NCBI GenBank assembly: GCA_963575745.1
Contig: CAUYUJ010018539.1
Coordinates: 47,501 to 111,500, forward strand
DNA from: Prorocentrum cordatum
Lineage: Eukaryota > Sar > Dinophyceae > Prorocentrales > Prorocentraceae
DNA: 64,000 nucleotides
Direction: 5' to 3'
The notes beneath the pieces are model-generated. The model saw only the letters and a list, made by a program, of their open reading frames with translations, did not search any database and was not told where the DNA came from. Positions within the stretch are counted from its first letter, which is position 1, and each line of letters begins with the position of its first letter. Shown here piece by piece: positions 60,478 through 64,000 of this stretch. The position numbers and the translations under genes were made by a program.

Positions 60478-62690
60478 CAACAATAACAACAACCACAACA
60501 ACAACGACAACAACACCAACACCACCACCAACAATCAATTTAAGACTGTTCGCTTATATCGGCTCGAGTGTCCGTTAACGCGTATTTCCCAAACCATCGA
60601 TACCTGGCCTCTTCGTCTTCGTTCGTATTCCTTTTGGGGGGTATACCTTTCTTCCCTGCAGGCCGGGCACCGGCAAGCGGCGGGGCGGCCGCGGACCGTC
60701 GGCCTGGCCACCGGCAGCGCTGATCGGCGGTGCCCGACCCGAAGAGGGACGGACAAGGGACCGACCACGACGACGACGACGACGACGATGACGACGACGA
60801 TGAGCGAAAGCGAGAGCGAGAGAGAGAACGACAGCAATGCCACGAAGGGCACGAAGTGGCGCGAACGAGAGGGGGCCATGAAGGGCAGATAATGCGGGGC
60901 CACAGAAGGCAACGACGGGGCCACTAAGGGTAACAACTGGGCCACGTGGGACAGCGAGAGGGCCGCAAAGGGCGACAGCGGGGCCACGAAGGGCATGCAC
61001 ATGGGGCCACGACGGGCGCGAACGAGCGGTGGCCACGAAGGGCATACGTATATGGGGCCGCGGAGGGCAAGGACGAGGCCACTGAGGGCAGCATCGGGGC
61101 CACGAAGGGCTGCAACGGGGCCACGAAGGGCGACAGCGGGGCCACGAAGGGCATGCATATGGGGTCACGACGGGCGCGAACGAGCGGGGGCCACGAAGGG
61201 CATGCATTTATAGGGCCACGAGGGGCAGCGAGGGGGCCACGCAGGGCTGCAAAGGGGCCACGAAGGGCAGCGAGGGGACCACGAAGGGCTGCCCCGGGGC
61301 CACGAAGGCCAGCGAGGGGGCCACGAGGGGCTGCAACTGGGTCACGAAGGGCAGCGAGGGGGCCACGAAGGGCTGCAACGGGGCTACTAAGGGGCAGCGA
61401 GGGGGCCACGAAAGGCTGCCCCAGGTCCACGAAGGGCAGCGAGGGGGCCACGAAGGGCTGCAACGGGGCCACCAGGGGCAGCGAGGGGGCCACGAAGGGC
61501 TGCCCCGGGGCAACGAAACAAAGCTAGGGGGCCACGAAGGGCTGCAACGGGGCCACTGAGGGTAGCATCGGGGACACGAAGGGCTGCAACGGGGCCACCA
61601 GGGGCAGCGAGGGGGGCGCGAAGGGCTGCAACGGGGCCACGAAGGGCAGCGAGGGGGCCACGAAGGGCTGCAACAGGGCAACGAAGGGCAGCGAGGGGCC
61701 ACGAAGGGCTGCAACGGGGTCACGAGGGGCAGCGAGGGGGCCACGAAGGGCTGCAACGGGGCCACGAAACAAAGCGAGGGGGCCAGGAAGGGCTGCAACG
61801 GGGCCACGAAGGGCTGCAACGGGGCCACGAAGGGATGCCCCGGGTCCACGAAGGGCAGCGAGGGGGCCACGAAGGGCTGCAACGGGGCCACGACGGGCAG
61901 CAGGGGGGCCAGAAGGGCGCGAGGGGGCCACGAAGGGCTGCAACGGGGCCACGAAACAAAGCGAGGGGGCCACGAGGGCTGCAACGGGTCCACGAAGGGC
62001 AGCGAGGAGGCCACGAAGGGATGCAACGGGGCCACGAAGGGCAGCGAGATCCCGATTCCTAAAGAATCTGTGAGGGAATCCTAAGCGTGAGCGCGACTCC
62101 TGGGTGCCTGAGTGTCGGGAACGCGGCGCTTGAGTAAATTGTGTAAAATTCCAACGCAAGGGTGCTATTCAAGTAAATTGACAGCGAGAGCGCGACTCCA
62201 GAGAGCCGAGAGAGCGATTCCTGAATAAATTGTAAGGAAGTCCCCAGCGAGAGCGCGATTCCTGAGTAAAACGAGAGGAAATCTCGGGAGGGAGCGCGAT
62301 TCTGGAATAAATTGTGCGGAAGCATCAGGCGGGAGCCGTTGTTGTTGTAAGCCGGGGGCCAACAACACAATTTGAGCTTCAAGACGGTCCCTGATTCAAA
62401 AATCAGGGTGCGAGCCCCGGGAGGGGCACTTCGATAGAACAAATACAATGTGCACCGGGCGGGGGGGATCAACAGTAATTATTCTTCAGAATTGAGAATT
62501 CAACAGCAGCAACAGCAACAACGACGACAACAATCACAATCACAACCACAACCATAACAACGACGACAACAACAACAACAGCAACACCACCACCTCCACC
62601 AACAACAACAGCAACAACAACAACAACAACAAAAACAGCAGCAGCAGCAGCAACAACAACAATAGCAACAGCAACAACAACGTGGCCAGA
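60478..62690 (+). mobile_element. Family B composite repeat, copy B2
   Basis: Same parts and order as B1: (CAA)n (60478-60538), leader with TTTAAGACTGTTCGC, GCGTATTTCCCAAACC, GGGGGGTATACC, TTTCTTCCCTGCAGG (60539-60665), GACGACGAC tract, array of GGGGCCACGAAGGGC units (60835-62045; longer than in B1), GAGCGCGACTCC segment (62050-62325), tail (GGGAGCCGTTGTTGTTG, CAGGGTGCGAGC, GGGGGGGATCAAC, GAGAATTCAAC), then a long CAA/CAG tract (62500-62680). In B1 this 3' CAA tract is almost absent. Confidence 0.75.
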
Positions 62691-62879
62691 CGTATCTAGT
62701 TTACCATCTGGCAGCCGATCCAGAAGGCCGGCAGCCGTCATGAAGGGTGTGCCGAACCAGGGAGGCGGAGTCAGTGTCTCGGACGGCCGTAACCTGCTTC
62801 CCTGCCTCCACATGTGCTGCCCTCACGGATGGCGAGAAGGAGCGAAGGTGAAACGCACAAACAGCCTTAGTAACACGAA
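62691..62879. other. No feature recognised
   Basis: Short spacer after family B copy B2. Confidence 0.3.
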
Positions 62880-63000
62880 TTCTTCTGAACTCCCCGGCAT
62901 GCCTTGTCTTTTGAACTGGGATGACCGTTCCGCTGGGCCTGAACTCCACCTCGAGCTCGCTGGCGAGTACCCTCTGTAGCCTGCGCCCACTGGGAACGAG
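62880..63000 (-). CDS. Possible coding exon, unknown product
   Basis: The minus strand encodes ETELVPSGRRLQRVLASE, then LEVEFRPSGTVIPVQ, then KTRHAGEFRRI, with balanced composition between two repeats. The upstream side runs into a GAGGA tract (63005-63110). A donor could lie near 62865 (CTAAG^GC). No family was recognised, and exon status is inferred from composition only. Confidence 0.3.
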
Positions 63001-63004
63001 CTCC

Positions 63005-63115
63005 GTCTCCTCCTCCCTCTCCTCTTCCTTCTCCTCCTCCTCGTCCTCCTCCTCGTCCTCCTCCTCCTCGTCCTCGTTCTCCTCCTCCCCCTCCTCCCCA
63101 TCGTCATTCTCCTCT
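63005..63115 (+). repeat. CTC/CCT/CGT microsatellite
   Basis: TCCTCCTCCTCGTCCTCC-type tract. Ser or Arg/Thr frames follow from it. Confidence 0.9.
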
Positions 63116-63863
63116 TACCTCATCCGTTCCCCCTCCTTCCCTTCTCCCGCCCGCTCCGTGCACGCCGCTCTGGCCCCTTGATTCCAGCCGCGCAGGCAAG
63201 AGAGTTCCCCCCCCGCGGTGCTCGTGCACAACTTTCGACTACACTTGTGACCCTTGGCGGCGCGCACAAGGGGGGTGGGGGGAGGGGGGAGGGCTTCTTA
63301 GAAGGAGGCTGCTTCTTAGAAGGCGCCGGCCTTACATCTATAGACAAGGGCCGCGCCTTCTAAGAAGCAGGGGTGCTTCTAAGAAGCCCCCCCCCCTCCC
63401 CCCACCCCCTTCTGCGCGTGGCTGAGACCCTTCGCAAGGGCGACCTTTGACCTTTGGTGCTGGCCCCAAGGTGGCCTGGTGATTTCTTCCGGGACAAGCT
63501 CGACCTCGCGTCGGCACCCGTAGCGTGCGGTTGCGCTCGCATCTGAGCGCGACTGGTTTGCCCCCCCCTTGCAATCGACCGCAACGCATACGAGACGAAC
63601 CCGAAAAGGCGCATTCGTTTCCCGAGCGAGGGCCGGTCGACCTGGTGGCGTGTTTTCCGCCGCAGGACCCGTCCCGAACCCAAGCCCCCCAAATCCCAAA
63701 TCTCGCGGTTTAAACATCTTCGAATGTCTTTCAATATGGAATGCCTGTCCGATCCAATGGGGATCTCTACCTCTGTAAAGTTTCGAAAGAGGTTCAAAAA
63801 TACTCTGGGCCAGCGGATGGGGCCCGTTCTGGCCACGACGCCCGACATTGTCAGACGGCATAG
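63116..63863. repeat. Palindromic CTTCTTAGAAG words; otherwise no clear gene
   Basis: GGCTTCTTAGAAGGAGG, GCTTCTTAGAAGGCG, CCTTCTAAGAAGCAGG and GCTTCTAAGAAGCCC occur between 63290 and 63390. At 63720-63880 the plus strand reads VKFRKRFKNTLGQRM and VLATTPDIVRRHSDAARQ. It may be an exon preceding the one at 63864, but no clean join was found. Confidence 0.4.
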
Positions 63864-64000
63864 CGACGCGGCCCGGCAGTGCCAGACCTCACCGTGAAGA
63901 CCCCTGGCGGCGTGTGCTATCGCAGCGCCTTCGAGGTGCTATTCGGGGCCTTCGTATCCAATCTGCGGAATTTCGCGGTTGCCCGCTGGCGCGAAGGATT
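63864..64000 (+). CDS. Partial coding exon at the window edge, unknown product
   Basis: Plus-strand frame open from after a TAG (63861-63863) to the window end. It encodes PDLTVKTPGGVCYRSAFEV, then LFGAFVSNLRNFAVARWREG. Composition is protein-like and unlike the surrounding repeats. Likely acceptors are CGGCAG at 63879 or TGCCAG at 63886. The family is not recognised and the rest lies outside the window. Confidence 0.4.

Overview
This window looks like nuclear DNA of a dinoflagellate. The strongest evidence is two genomic copies of the 22-nt dinoflagellate spliced leader (CCGTAGCC...CAAG), at 34763-34784 and 49827-49848, both on the minus strand and each at the 5' end of a LINE-type retrotransposon. 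Other support: very sparse coding sequence, an intron-rich gene whose inferred introns often start with GA rather than GT, abundant microsatellites, and long tandem arrays. The species cannot be fixed from the sequence. A large-genome free-living form (Prorocentrum-like) is a guess. No rRNA, tRNA, CRISPR array or operon was recognised.

Layout. 1-26.2 kb is almost entirely repeats: degenerate CCAAGAGG-type tracts, CAGCCT and GGA/TCC microsatellites, tandem arrays with 73-100 bp units, and several dispersed families that I call A to G. Embedded in it are a 5'-truncated, frameshifted LINE fragment (14.6-16.1 kb) and three stretches that look like decayed coding sequence (4.4-5.0, 10.9-12.2 and 21.8-22.5 kb). 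26.3-34.8 kb is a near-complete LINE on the minus strand. It has spliced leader, ORF1 (zinc finger plus coiled coil), then ORF2 (EEP endonuclease, reverse transcriptase, Cys/His motif, RNase H). It is flanked on both sides by a GGA microsatellite. 34.8-44.7 kb is again repeat arrays, including three inverted copies of family A. 44.7-49.8 kb is a second, decayed LINE with a one-mismatch relict spliced leader. 51.0-59.7 kb holds at least seven minus-strand exons that join in phase into part of a polycystin/TRP-like cation channel. 60.5-62.7 kb is the second copy of composite repeat B. The extreme right end (63.86-64.0 kb) carries what looks like a plus-strand coding exon running out of the window.

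How the parts relate. The two LINEs suggest that elements here are copied from mature trans-spliced mRNAs, so the leader becomes part of the genomic copy. The tandem arrays are not random satellites. Family A copies share a 5' leader, an array, a purine tract and a 3' tail in the same order, in both orientations, and behave like a dispersed mobile unit that carries a satellite inside it. Family B is a second composite with a different leader and tail, but its array repeats the same GGGGCCACGAAG word. Long open frames across the arrays and microsatellites are by-products of GC-rich low-complexity sequence and are not annotated as genes. All exon joins, family boundaries and identities were made by eye.
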